Below are positions 18,315 to 27,066 of a stretch of DNA of 53,090 nt, piece by piece. The notes beneath the pieces were generated by a model. It was given only the letters and a program-made list of their open reading frames with translations. It had not been told where the DNA came from and did no database searches. Numbering within the stretch: the first letter of the stretch is position 1; each line of letters opens with the position of its first letter. This DNA is from Moorena sp. SIO3I8 (GTDB taxonomy: Bacteria > Cyanobacteriota > Cyanobacteriia > Cyanobacteriales > Coleofasciculaceae). The stretch spans positions 1 through 53,090 of the forward strand of contig NZ_JAAHHW010000042.1 in NCBI RefSeq assembly GCF_010692325.1, written 5' to 3'. The translations under genes and the position numbers were made by a program.

Positions 18315-19565
18315 TCACCTTTTCAGGTTGAGTGTGGGCTTCTTTCCAACTCCAGCTAACGCTTCGGATACTCGGAAAGCTTTACTACCGACGGAATGCC
18401 CTACCGCCAACTTTAATATATTGATTGCCGCATTTACATCCCTATCTGCTGTATATCCACAGTGAGGACAAGAATGGATGCGGTCTTTCAACTTCTTGGG
18501 TACTTTTGTTCCACAATTAGAACAGTTTTGGCTAGTATTTCGAGGATTCACTGCAACCGTGAGTAACCCAGCATTTATGGCCGTAGGCCACGCTACGCGA
18601 ACGGCTTTGGTTGACAGGATAGACAGGAATTGACCCCAACCAGCATCCAATACAGATTTGGCCATTTTAGTCTTAGCCAAACCTTTTATGTTCAACTTTT
18701 CGTGAGCCACTAGGTCGTGATTGTCTAGAAGCTCTTTAGCTGTCTTAAAATGAAAATCTTTCCTGGTATCAGCTACCTTTTTATGAGCTTTACCCAGTTT
18801 AGTTACAACTTTCTTTCTATTGTTACTACCTTTCTTAGATCTGCTGACAGCTTTTTGGATTTTATTTAGTCGCTTTTGAGCTTTCCGATAGTATTGAGGG
18901 ATTGGCACCTCGGAACCATCGGACTTGACTAAGAACGACTTGAGACCCATATCTATCCCAACAGGGTTAGAAGCGCTATCTACTGGGATAATATCCGGAA
19001 CAGAATCATCTTGGATTGATAGCGTAACATAGTACCCATCAGCTTTTCGGGTTATAGTGGCTGTCTTTACTTTAAAGCCTTCTGGAATAGGTCGATGATA
19101 AATCATTTTGACTTTTCCAAACTTCGGGAGAGTCATAATGTTGCCATTTATAGGATTTTTATAAAGAGAAGGGAATGTAAAAGACTTGTACCTGTTTTTT
19201 CCTTTAAACCTCGGCCTGCCGCTCTTTTTTCCGTTACTGTCTCCTTTCAAGAACCGCTTAAAAGCTAGATCGACTCTCTTAACACAGTCTTGCAGGACTT
19301 GAGATTGAACCACCTTGTACCAAGGTCTATCCTTCTTTAACTGAGGGAGGGTTTTCTTTTGGTAAAAATAATCAGGATTATTTCTTAAGTCTGGTAAGTA
19401 ACAAACTAAAGGACAGGAGTTAATAGAACAACGATTTTGCTCGTACCAGTTGAATCTGTCGGCAAGTAAATAATTGTATTGGTGTCGGAGCATGTCCAAC
19501 CATTTCTCTATTTCTACTTCCTGTGATTTGGTCAACCTTAATCGGTACTGGTACGCTGCTATCAT
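18315..19565 (-). CDS. tnpB: TnpB (IS605-family RNA-guided nuclease)
   Basis: This 416-residue TnpB has the usual order: helical N-terminus (YQYRLRLTKSQEVEIEKWL), RuvC-I GIDMGLKSFLVKSDG, a basic helical hairpin, RuvC-II AHEKLNIKGLAK, zinc ribbon CSNCG...CPHCGYTADRD and the last RuvC Asp in DRDVNAAINIL. All catalytic acidic residues are present. Between RuvC-II and the zinc ribbon, eight residues (VRVAWPTA) come from a GC-rich palindromic repeat inserted in frame; without it the sequence reads STKAINAGLL, as expected. A good promoter (19598-19626) and AGGA-type ribosome binding site precede the ATG at 19565. Confidence 0.93.
   Translation of the reverse strand: MIAAYQYRLRLTKSQEVEIEKWLDMLRHQYNYLLADRFNWYEQNRCSINSCPLVCYLPDLRNNPDYFYQKKTLPQLKKDRPWYKVVQSQVLQDCVKRVDLAFKRFLKGDSNGKKSGRPRFKGKNRYKSFTFPSLYKNPINGNIMTLPKFGKVKMIYHRPIPEGFKVKTATITRKADGYYVTLSIQDDSVPDIIPVDSASNPVGIDMGLKSFLVKSDGSEVPIPQYYRKAQKRLNKIQKAVSRSKKGSNNRKKVVTKLGKAHKKVADTRKDFHFKTAKELLDNHDLVAHEKLNIKGLAKTKMAKSVLDAGWGQFLSILSTKAVRVAWPTAINAGLLTVAVNPRNTSQNCSNCGTKVPKKLKDRIHSCPHCGYTADRDVNAAINILKLAVGHSVGSKAFRVSEALAGVGKKPTLNLKR
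18579..18605. repeat. GC-rich palindromic repeat inserted in frame within tnpB
   Basis: On the minus strand this reads GCCGTTCGCGTAGCGTGGCC followed by TACGGCC. It is the same family as the repeats at 19697-19725, 26968-27066, 27129-27158, 44591-44620 and 53030-53056. The net addition to tnpB is 24 bp (eight codons), so the frame is kept. Confidence 0.85.
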
Positions 19566-19597
19566 TATTGCTATATCCTATTTCTCGACCTATTCTT

Positions 19598-19626
19598 AGT
19601 ATATCATTCGTCTTTACATGTGTCAA
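19598..19626 (-). promoter_or_regulatory. Probable sigma-70-type promoter of tnpB
   Basis: On the minus strand, TTGACA (19626-19621) and TATACT (19603-19598) are separated by 17 bp. This is close to consensus, and the -10 box lies about 33 bp before the tnpB ATG. Confidence 0.6.
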
Positions 19627-19739
19627 TGCAAAATGAAAGATAAAAACTTAATGATTAGACTTACCAGCTTTGAAAAAAGGCAACTTCAACAGGAAGCCGT
19701 TCGCGTAGCGTGACCTACGGTCAATCGTAGAGGGATGAC

Positions 19740-20010
19740 TTGCTCCGAATTACTCAGGAGCTTAATAGCTCGTTTCCCTGAGCCGAAAGACTCTGTGTAA
19801 AATTCATCCCTGGAGACGAAACCTGATTGTTAGTGGAGCCTTAATCAAAAAGTTTTAACCAAAGGTGCGCTTTCCGTAGGCGAATTAAATTCGCCACGGG
19901 TCGCACCTCTTTTACTCATAGCCGACTAACCATAAAGGCTCCACTATCCTTACGGTAACTTTAAACGCTCATCCTTGCGGATTGAGACGTGGGGCTTCTT
20001 TTACCGGACA
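19740..20010 (-). mobile_element. Solo IS605-like fragment carrying the conserved structured segment
   Basis: The region 19812-19965 repeats the organisation of 329-432: GGAGACGAAACCT, TAGTGGAGCCTTA, ATAAAGGCTCCACTA and GGTAACTTTAAA. Here the stem is interrupted by a 50-bp palindrome. Outward of it lie CAAGTCATCCC on the minus strand, matching CAAGTCACCCC of the first element, and GACGTGGGGCTTC near 19988-20000, similar to an IS left end. The right-end hairpin seen in the first element is missing, replaced near 19697-19725 by a GC-rich palindrome. It has no coding capacity. Confidence 0.5.
19860..19909. repeat. 50-bp hairpin element (copy 2)
   Basis: This is the same hairpin as at 12561-12610, differing at one position in the recognisable core (CCGTAGGCG against CCGTTGGCG). 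Without it, the surrounding segment is exactly as long (104 bp) as its counterpart at 329-432, so the insertion is again about 50 bp. The exact ends may shift by 1-3 bp. Confidence 0.8.
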
Positions 20011-20137
20011 GCTAACAAATGTGTTCGCCAAGTGTGGCGCTACCGGGTCAATGCCATGTCTTGATAATCTAATCCGATCTTATAGCCGATCGTTCAAAGT
20101 ATATCCTAGGGAAACAGTGACATAATAATTGTCTTCA

Positions 20138-23107
20138 ATGGTCAAGTTGACTTCCCTCAAGGTCTTACGAAAGCGGTTCAATATTTCCCGGTTAGCCATT
20201 AAGTATTCCCGAGTAACCATAGGTTTTTGGATCGCAATGGTTGTGGCTGGGCTTTTGGCGTTCAGTTCCCTTAAGTATGCCCTATTCCCCGATATTACGT
20301 TTCCCGTGGTGGTGGTCAATGCTCAAGTGCCATTGGAGACTGCCGTGGAAACGGAGCAGAAACTGACTCAACCGATTGAGGAAAGGCTTTTGCCTTTGGC
20401 AGGACTCGATCAGATGGTTTCTTCAACCTACCCTGGTCGAACGGTGGTTACCCTCTATTTCGATGTCGGAACCGATCTCAACTCTTCTTCAATGGAGGTT
20501 GAAAAGACACTGTGGCAAATTGCTATTCCTGAAGGTGCAACCTTTGAGGTCATTCCCTTCAATTTGAACGAATCCTCTGCAGTTAGCTACACCATCAAGA
20601 GTGATACTAAAGACCTGAAGCAATTAGCTGATATTGCTAAGACTAGTATTTTACCAGAGATTGCTCAACTTCCAGGAGTTCTGAAAGTCAATTTGTTGGG
20701 AGGGGGGGAAACTACGTTTACGGCTCTCAATTCTGGCTCGGACTTGACCAAACAAGCACCAGAAATTATTAAGGAGGAACAGCAGCGAGATAATCCCGAA
20801 TCTCCCATACCCATTACCCCGACTCGGATTCGCTTCAATGGACAGGAAGCTTTGGCTTTTCAGGTGATCAAAGGGGGTGATGCTAACACCTTAGATGTAG
20901 TTAGTCGGGTAGAGGAAACAGTACAAAGGCTACAAGCTAGTTTGCCAGAGGTACAGTTAGTCTTAGCAGTGACTCAAGCTAACTATATCCGGGAAGCGAC
21001 TCAATCTACTATTGATGGTTTATTACTGGCAATTGTTCTGGCAGTGTTGGTAATTTTTACTTTCTTGCGTAACTGGCGTGCTACCCTAATTACTGCCTTG
21101 GCAATTCCAATTTCCCTGCTCGGAACCGCTATCGTGATGGCTATCTATGAGTTCAATCTCGAAACCATTACTCTGTTAGCTTTGGCTCTGGTAATTGGGA
21201 TTATCATTGATGATGCCATTGTAGAAGTCGAGAATATTTCTCGGCACCTGGAGGCTGGGGAGTCTCCTCGACAAGCTGCTCTTTCTGCTACTAATGAAAT
21301 TGGTCTGACGGTTTCTGCTTCTACTTTGACCATTGTGGCGGTATTTCTACCGGTTGGTTTAATGGGTGGTAACTTAGGACAGTTCTTTAAACCTTTTGGT
21401 CTGACGGTTTCGGCAGCAGTTCTTACCTCTTTGTTGGTTGCTCGGACCTTGTGCCCAGTTCTTGCGGTTTATTGGCTTAAACCTAGGCAGGGGAGCAGGG
21501 AACAGGGAATAGGGAACAGGGAACAGGTAACAGGTAGAAGGGAGCAGGGAACAGGGAACAGGGCAAGATTATCGAGAGTAGTTTTCGACTTTTGGTTGAG
21601 GTTTAATCCCAACTACCGTGATTTGCTGCGCTGGTCCCTGGGGCATCGGAAATTTGTAGTGGGATTAGCGGTATTGAGCTTTGTGGCTGGGATTTCCCTG
21701 ATTCCCCTAATTCCTCAGGGGTTTATTCCTACCCTAGACCGAGGGGAATTTATGATTACCTATACGGCACCGTTGCCTCAGATGCCTAGTGCCTCTCAAT
21801 TTGGTGATTTAATTGATAAGATTCTGAATTTGGGAGGGTTTGATTCTAACAGTGAAGAGTCAAAGTCATTAACTAATTCAGATACTAATTCAGATACTAA
21901 GAAGCAGCTAAAACCACAACTATCACAGCCACAACTATCAAAGTCGGGGTTTAATGGTCTATTTCCGATTAAAAAAGGGATGAAATTGGTACTGAAGCAA
22001 TCTGAGCAGGTAGCTAAGCAGTTAGAAGAGGCGGTGCTGGCTTTCCCTGAAGTGGAATCGGTATATACGGTTGTGGGGGTACAGGGTGATCCCAACAAAG
22101 GTAACCTTCAGGTCAAACTTAAACGTAATCGCCAATATACTACTGCTCAGGTTCAGGAAAAAATGCGGGCTGCTTTGCCAAAGATCTCTGGTGTAACGAA
22201 TAGTGTTGAAGATATTCAGTTTATTGAACTACCTACTCAAAAACCGGTTCAAGTTGCTTTATTGGGTGATGATTTAGAGGTGTTAGGCAATACTGCTGCG
22301 GATCTCAAAACTCGGATTGAGAGACTACCAGGATTAGTGGATGTAGAGGCAACTGGTCAAAATAATCGAGGGAATAGGATTACTGAGATTGAGCATGTTA
22401 ATGGTCAGCGAGGGGTTTATGTTCGTGCTAGCCTTAACCAGGGTCAAAGGTTGGGAGATGCGACTGAGGAGGTGGTAAAGGTTGCCAAAATGGTTTTACC
22501 GGATGGTGTGAGGTTAGAACTGTGGGGGGATTCGGCTCTGAGTAGTCATGTGCTGGGGAGTTTTGCTGGCACCTTGACCTTGTCTGTTACCTGTATGCTG
22601 CTAGTGCTGATTTTGCCTTTTGGTCGATTGTTAGAACCGATGGTGGTGGGCTTGTCGTTGCCCTTATCTATTGTGGGAGCAATGCTAGCACTTCTGATCA
22701 CCCAGAGTGATTTTGGCATGATTTCCCTGATTGGTCTAATTTTTTTGCTGGGACTACTTGACAAAAATGCGCTTTTGCTGATGGATTATGTTAACCAACT
22801 TCGTCGAGCTGGTTTAAGTCGCACTGAGGCAATTCTGGAAACGGGAGTGGTGCGTTTGCGACCGATTATAATGACTACTGCTTCGACAATTTTGGGGATG
22901 TTGCCCTTGGCATTGGGATTTGGCGCAGGAGCAGAATTGCGACAACCGATGGCTGTGGCAATTATTGGTGGATTGCTTACGTCTACGTTGTTGAGTTTGA
23001 TTGTTGTACCAGTATTGTATACTCTGCTGGAAGATTGCTGGCTAGGATTATTGTCTGGTATAGCGCTACGCGCAAGTCAGAAGTCAGAAGTCAGAAGTCA
23101 GAAGTAA
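20138..23107 (+). CDS. RND-family efflux transporter permease (HAE1/AcrB-like)
   Basis: This inner-membrane proton-driven exporter of about 989 residues has the RND layout. It starts with TM1 (IGFWIAMVVAGLLAFSSLKY) and the PDITFP motif. A periplasmic domain follows, then TM2-6 with the proton-relay pair in GIIIDDAIVEVENISRHLEA, a second periplasmic domain (about 560-820) and TM8-12. Two parts derive from tandem heptamer repeats: residues about 450-475 (GNREQ-type repeats, after TM6) and the C-terminus (QKSEVRSQKSEVRSQK). No membrane-fusion protein or outer-membrane partner is adjacent. The substrate is unknown. A TTG at 20129 is an alternative start. Confidence 0.92.
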   Translation: MVKLTSLKVLRKRFNISRLAIKYSRVTIGFWIAMVVAGLLAFSSLKYALFPDITFPVVVVNAQVPLETAVETEQKLTQPIEERLLPLAGLDQMVSSTYPGRTVVTLYFDVGTDLNSSSMEVEKTLWQIAIPEGATFEVIPFNLNESSAVSYTIKSDTKDLKQLADIAKTSILPEIAQLPGVLKVNLLGGGETTFTALNSGSDLTKQAPEIIKEEQQRDNPESPIPITPTRIRFNGQEALAFQVIKGGDANTLDVVSRVEETVQRLQASLPEVQLVLAVTQANYIREATQSTIDGLLLAIVLAVLVIFTFLRNWRATLITALAIPISLLGTAIVMAIYEFNLETITLLALALVIGIIIDDAIVEVENISRHLEAGESPRQAALSATNEIGLTVSASTLTIVAVFLPVGLMGGNLGQFFKPFGLTVSAAVLTSLLVARTLCPVLAVYWLKPRQGSREQGIGNREQVTGRREQGTGNRARLSRVVFDFWLRFNPNYRDLLRWSLGHRKFVVGLAVLSFVAGISLIPLIPQGFIPTLDRGEFMITYTAPLPQMPSASQFGDLIDKILNLGGFDSNSEESKSLTNSDTNSDTKKQLKPQLSQPQLSKSGFNGLFPIKKGMKLVLKQSEQVAKQLEEAVLAFPEVESVYTVVGVQGDPNKGNLQVKLKRNRQYTTAQVQEKMRAALPKISGVTNSVEDIQFIELPTQKPVQVALLGDDLEVLGNTAADLKTRIERLPGLVDVEATGQNNRGNRITEIEHVNGQRGVYVRASLNQGQRLGDATEEVVKVAKMVLPDGVRLELWGDSALSSHVLGSFAGTLTLSVTCMLLVLILPFGRLLEPMVVGLSLPLSIVGAMLALLITQSDFGMISLIGLIFLLGLLDKNALLLMDYVNQLRRAGLSRTEAILETGVVRLRPIIMTTASTILGMLPLALGFGAGAELRQPMAVAIIGGLLTSTLLSLIVVPVLYTLLEDCWLGLLSGIALRASQKSEVRSQK
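21487..21565. repeat. (GGGAACA)-type heptamer array inside the RND gene
   Basis: About eleven units of GGGAACA and near variants (GGGAGCA, GGGAATA, GGTAACA, GGTAGAA) are translated as part of the transporter. Seven-bp units give a seven-residue peptide period (R-E-Q-G-x-G-N). The array lies just after the sixth membrane helix, a tolerant cytoplasmic loop. Confidence 0.85.
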
Positions 23108-23201
23108 GCTATGACTAAGTTTCGGAGTTTAGGAATGTCAAACACCTTAATTGGTAGTGCTATAAGCAATAAGAAATTGGGAAACAGAGGAGCGTGCGTC
23201 A

Positions 23202-24173
23202 ATGGCAATCAAAGCTTTCGTCACTGGAGGAACAGGATTTATCGGTGCTCATGTTGTGCGATCGCTACTTGAAGCAGGATACTCCGTGCGAGCTCTGGTG
23301 CGCCCTACTAGCCAACTCGATAACCTCCAGGGTCTAGATATAGAAGTCGTTATCGGTGACTTGAACGATCCAGGCTTGTGCCAACTGATGCAGGGATGTC
23401 AGGTATTATTTCATGTCGCTGCCCATTATTCCCTGTGGCAAGCGGATCGAGATTTACTCTATCGTAACAATGTCGAGGGAAGCCGTAATGTGCTACAAAG
23501 TGCTGGTAAAGCTGGGATTGAACGCACTGTTTACACCAGTTCAGTAGCGGCTATTGGTGTGGGTAAACCTGGGGAAATTGTGGATGAAACCCATCAGAGT
23601 CCTGTCGAGAAATTGGTGGGTGACTATAAAAAATCTAAGTTTTTTGCTGAACGTGAAGCGATCAAGGCAGCTCAATCTGGTCAAGATGTGGTGATTGTTA
23701 ATCCTAGCGCTCCCATTGGTCCAATGGATATTAAGCCAACTCCTACCGGAGAAATCATTGTGCGCTTCCTACAGCAGAAAATGCCATTTTATTTGGATAC
23801 GGGATTAAATTTTATTGATGTGCGGGATGTAGCTCAGGGTCACCTGTTGGCGTTGGACCGGGGGAAAAAAGGCGATCGCTATATTTTAGGTAACCAAAAT
23901 CTATCTTTCAAATCCTTATTGGAGCAACTTGCGGAAATTACTGGATTGAGTGCGCCTCAAAAAACTGTTCCGGTCTGGCTACCGCTGAGTATCGCTTGGA
24001 TTGATGAGTGCGTGTTGACTGCTTTCGGGAAAACCCCTTCTATACCGCTAAATGGGGTGCGGATGGCACAACACCCAATGTATTACGATGCCTCGAAAGC
24101 GGTTAGAGAGTTAGGGTTACCCCAATCTTCCATTAGGAAAGCCCTCAAGGATGCTGTTGATTGGTTTAGCTAA
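23202..24173 (+). CDS. hpnA: Hopanoid-associated sugar epimerase HpnA
   Basis: This 323-residue extended short-chain dehydrogenase has the NAD(P)-binding motif FVTGGTGFIGAHVVRSLLEAG at the N-terminus. The SSV...YKKSKFFAE part provides the catalytic Ser and Y-x3-K. The stretch HVAAHYSLWQADRDLLYRNN and the C-terminal GVRMAQHPMYYDASKAVREL are as in HpnA proteins. The next gene, hpnH, acts in the same pathway (side-chain extension of hopanoids to bacteriohopanepolyols). A GAGG ribosome binding site lies about 11 bp before the ATG. The 3' end runs straight into a GGGAACA repeat. Confidence 0.88.
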   Translation: MAIKAFVTGGTGFIGAHVVRSLLEAGYSVRALVRPTSQLDNLQGLDIEVVIGDLNDPGLCQLMQGCQVLFHVAAHYSLWQADRDLLYRNNVEGSRNVLQSAGKAGIERTVYTSSVAAIGVGKPGEIVDETHQSPVEKLVGDYKKSKFFAEREAIKAAQSGQDVVIVNPSAPIGPMDIKPTPTGEIIVRFLQQKMPFYLDTGLNFIDVRDVAQGHLLALDRGKKGDRYILGNQNLSFKSLLEQLAEITGLSAPQKTVPVWLPLSIAWIDECVLTAFGKTPSIPLNGVRMAQHPMYYDASKAVRELGLPQSSIRKALKDAVDWFS

Positions 24174-24174
24174 G

Positions 24175-24275
24175 GGAACAGGGAACAGGGAACAGGGAAC
24201 AGGGAGCAGCGGATCCCCCCTAACCCCCCTTAGTAAGGGGGGAAGGGAACAGCGGATCACCGGAACAGGGAACAG
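24175..24275. repeat. (GGGAACA)n array with CCCCCTAACCCCCCTTAGTAAGGGGGG palindrome
   Basis: Heptamers begin directly after the hpnA stop codon. They are interrupted at about 24214-24243 by a C/G-rich palindrome that recurs at 29147-29222 and 38048-38083. The array separates hpnA from hpnH by over 300 bp. Confidence 0.85.
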
Positions 24276-24507
24276 AAAGACTTTTGGCAGCTTTAAAAAA
24301 GTTAATACAGTTCCGTTTATTTATCTATCGGTACTTACCGCTGGCTCCAGTAAATAGGGAAACTTACAACTGTCGCGAAGTCTAGGATTTTAAGCAATTC
24401 ACCAACAGTATTATAAATTTATCGGCGAAGCTGGTCAAAGTTAAAGCTGTGGGGTAATCAGGATTACCCTCAATGATTAGCGTTAATTATATGGTGTGAG
24501 GACAATT

Positions 24508-25527
24508 ATGGCAATTCAATTACAACAAGCTCTTGATGTCGGAAAGTATATTGTTACCCAGCGTCTTTTGGGTCGTAAACGCTTTCCCCTGGTGCTGATG
24601 TTGGAACCTCTGTTCCGCTGTAATCTAGCTTGTTCCGGTTGTGGCAAAATCCAGCATCCTACGGAAATACTCAAGAGCCAGCTCACTCCTGAAGAGTGCT
24701 TTGCTGCGGTGAAAGAGTGTGGTGTTCCGGTGGTTTCTATTCCGGGGGGAGAACCTTTGCTTCATCCACAAATTGACGAAATTGTCAAGGGGTTGGTGGC
24801 ATGGCGAAAGTATGTCTATCTCTGTACTAATGGGTTGTTGTTAGAAAAGTGTCTGGATAAGTTCCAACCTTCCCCTTACCTGACTTTCAGCGTTCACTTG
24901 GATGGCTTACGGGAACGGCATGATCAGTGTGTGGACCGTCAAGGGGTATTTGATAAGGTGGTGCAGGCCATTCGGGCGGCTAAAGCTAGGGGATTTCGTG
25001 TGACTACTAACACGACGGTGTTTGAGGGAACTGATCCTAAGGAAATCCAGGAGTTCTTTGATTTCCTGGCCATGTTGGGTATTGACGGCATGATGGTTTC
25101 TCCTGGATATAGTTATGAATGGGCACCAGATCAGGAGCATTTCCTGAAGCGGGAACAGACTAAGGGGATGTTCCGGGAAATTTTAGCACCTTTGAAGGCT
25201 GGGAATAAAACCTGGAATTTTAACCATAATCCTTTATTTTTGGATTTCCTGATCGGGGAGAAAGATTACGAGTGTACCCCTTGGGGAAGTCCTAGTTACA
25301 GTGTTTTGGGGTGGCAAAAGCCTTGCTATTTGTTAAATGAAGGGCATTATGCCACTTTTAAGGAATTGCTGGAGGAAACGAATTGGGATCAGTATGGTCG
25401 CGCTAGTGGTAATCCTAAGTGTGCCGATTGTATGGTTCATTGTGGGTATGAGCCTACGGCGGCTATGGATGCGTTTCAGCCCCAGAATATGGTTCGTGCG
25501 ATGGGTAGTGTGTTAGGAGGAGTATGA
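24508..25527 (+). CDS. hpnH: Adenosyl-hopene transferase HpnH (radical SAM)
   Basis: This 339-residue radical SAM enzyme attaches adenosine to diploptene, the first step in C35 hopanoid synthesis. The cluster motif is CNLACSGCG (C-x3-C-x2-C) near residue 40, preceded by LMLEPLFR. Other family features are [37 protein letters not shown] and a C-terminal Cys set in [15 protein letters not shown]. The ATG at 24508 follows a GAGGAC ribosome binding site. An in-frame ATG at 24496 is also possible. It pairs with hpnA upstream, although repeats separate them; a hairpin terminator follows. Confidence 0.93.
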   Translation: MAIQLQQALDVGKYIVTQRLLGRKRFPLVLMLEPLFRCNLACSGCGKIQHPTEILKSQLTPEECFAAVKECGVPVVSIPGGEPLLHPQIDEIVKGLVAWRKYVYLCTNGLLLEKCLDKFQPSPYLTFSVHLDGLRERHDQCVDRQGVFDKVVQAIRAAKARGFRVTTNTTVFEGTDPKEIQEFFDFLAMLGIDGMMVSPGYSYEWAPDQEHFLKREQTKGMFREILAPLKAGNKTWNFNHNPLFLDFLIGEKDYECTPWGSPSYSVLGWQKPCYLLNEGHYATFKELLEETNWDQYGRASGNPKCADCMVHCGYEPTAAMDAFQPQNMVRAMGSVLGGV

Positions 25528-25673
25528 ACCTGACCAATTTCCGACACCATAAAGCTGGCGCTACTTCCTAGCTCTGAGTAGTGATGGATTGCTAAGCCTG
25601 GCAGGATAGACAAGGTCAACTTGAGCAACCTAAATGCGATCGCATTAATCTGAGCTTTCTGATTCTTGATTAA

Positions 25674-25703
25674 AATGACCTTGACATCAAGCTCAAGGTC
25701 ATT
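25674..25703 (+). terminator. Hairpin downstream of hpnH
   Basis: The 11-bp arms AATGACCTTGA and TCAAGGTCATT are separated by 8 nt and followed by an A/T-rich stretch. It lies about 150 bp after hpnH. A (GTTCCCT/GCTCCCT) heptamer array follows at 25730-25770. Confidence 0.5.
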
Positions 25704-25804
25704 ATTTCAAATGAATTGTGATAATTTTTGTTCCCTGTTCCCTGCTCCCTGTTCCCTGCTCCCTGTTCCCTTTGCTATTTAATGTGAAAGGCAAACCTTG
25801 AGAA

Positions 25805-26623
25805 TTAGGCAATAGAAAGATCAAGTATAGTCCGTGCTCGATCTCTTATCTCAGTTCTGCGCTGAATTGGTATGGCAAAGTAGTTAGTTGTTCGTCTAGG
25901 ATAATAATGGGACTCAATGAAGCATTCTTGACTTAATCCAGGCCCATTGTGTGCAACTCTATTAGGTACGAACAATTCATAACCATAATCATTTAACCAG
26001 GACACTATATCTGCTTTTGTAGATTTCCAATCATCCTCTTGGGATGGGGCACTTTCAAACATTATCACTGGACTATTTTTGGTAATGATAGTCTCACTTC
26101 CGCGAATAACGTCTAATTCAGCACCTTCCACATCAATCTTGATCACGTCAATGTCATCTGATGATACCAGGCTGTCTAAACGTACGATTGGAACTTTTAT
26201 TTCAACTGAAATTGATTTTTTATCTTCGCTAGGTTGCCTTAGGGAGCTATAGCCAGATTCTCTGGTATTTATATAGAAAGATACTTCTCCTTCTGTGTTG
26301 CCAACCGCATAGTTATGTACTTCTACGTCAGGAAACTTACTACGAAGTTTCCTGGCTTTATCGGGTATCGCCTCCACAGCAATAACTTTTATACTTGCAT
26401 CGTAATCAGATACTAAAGCTATAATTGAACCAATATGTGCCCCAACATCAATAAAAGTCTTGTTGTGATCACATAATTGAGTGACCAAACGTGTAGCGAT
26501 CTGATCGTTAATTATAGTTCCTAAACTTTCCGATTTAGTGACTGCCCCTTTTACCCTATCTATTTTATCACGGGTTGCCATTGCCAGTTTCCCAAGGAAA
26601 GTACCCAGAATTAGTTGCTTCAT
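25805..26623 (-). CDS. FkbM-family methyltransferase
   Basis: This 272-residue SAM-dependent methyltransferase has motif I FIDVGAHIGSIIALVSDY, an acidic loop AVEAIPDKARKLRSKFPD and the FkbM signature RLDSLVSSDDIDVIKIDVEGAE. Members O-methylate sugars, polyketides or other small molecules. The C-terminus (PNRVAHNGPGLSQECFIESH) is typical. It is a monocistronic gene with a gene-free kilobase upstream. The nearest candidate client pathways are the polysaccharide genes after 35 kb, so its substrate is open. Confidence 0.88.
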   Translation of the reverse strand: MKQLILGTFLGKLAMATRDKIDRVKGAVTKSESLGTIINDQIATRLVTQLCDHNKTFIDVGAHIGSIIALVSDYDASIKVIAVEAIPDKARKLRSKFPDVEVHNYAVGNTEGEVSFYINTRESGYSSLRQPSEDKKSISVEIKVPIVRLDSLVSSDDIDVIKIDVEGAELDVIRGSETIITKNSPVIMFESAPSQEDDWKSTKADIVSWLNDYGYELFVPNRVAHNGPGLSQECFIESHYYPRRTTNYFAIPIQRRTEIRDRARTILDLSIA

Positions 26624-26967
26624 TACGAGGTAGTTGGCTTTAGACCTTACCTACTACTATACAGTCTAACTTTGGGTCTTCCGGACAAAATGATGCTAAT
26701 TGAGCACAGAGCAACTCTAAATCTAATGCTGGCCAAGGATTTTGGGTATTTAGATATCCTAGACGAGTAAGAAACAAATTCTAAAAAAAATACATCTATA
26801 CAGAATAGTTATTTTAGCTGATCGTAAAAATTATAACCTCATAAATTAGAATTTTATTTATTTGTAAATGCTATATCTACAAACCAAACTATCTGGAAAA
26901 AACCAAATTATAATTAATCTAGTGTAAGCATTCAGCTATCAGTTTATGGGCTACGTTAAGTCCCAGC

Positions 26968-27066
26968 GTCGTTCGCACAGCGTGGCCAAACGCGCCCCGC
27001 GTGGCCTTTAGGCCAAGGCCAAAGCCTGTGCCACAAAGCTGTTCCCGTAGCGTGGCCAAGCTACGT
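26968..27066. repeat. Cluster of GC-rich palindromic repeats
   Basis: Several copies of the GTTCGCGTAGCGTGGCC-A-GGCC type are packed together, at about 26972-26990, 26991-27018 and 27043-27066, with a further copy at 27129-27158. They are GC-rich islands in otherwise A/T-rich sequence and overlap no coding frame. Confidence 0.75.

Larger units (their letters stand above)
18298..19700 (-). mobile_element. IS1341/IS605-type element with intact tnpB
   Basis: This is a tnpB-only element. The right end on the minus strand has a stem (CCCACACTCA / TGAGTGTGGG) followed by AGTATGTCAC, the classical IS605-family right-end shape, and stops 2-3 bp before the ATG of the next gene. The left end is uncertain because another IS fragment (19740-20010) lies directly beyond. 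I see no tnpA, so mobility would need a transposase elsewhere. Confidence 0.65.

Noticed and set aside
20138-23107. Complete tripartite efflux operon
   Set aside because: No periplasmic adaptor or outer-membrane channel gene is adjacent; only the permease is present.
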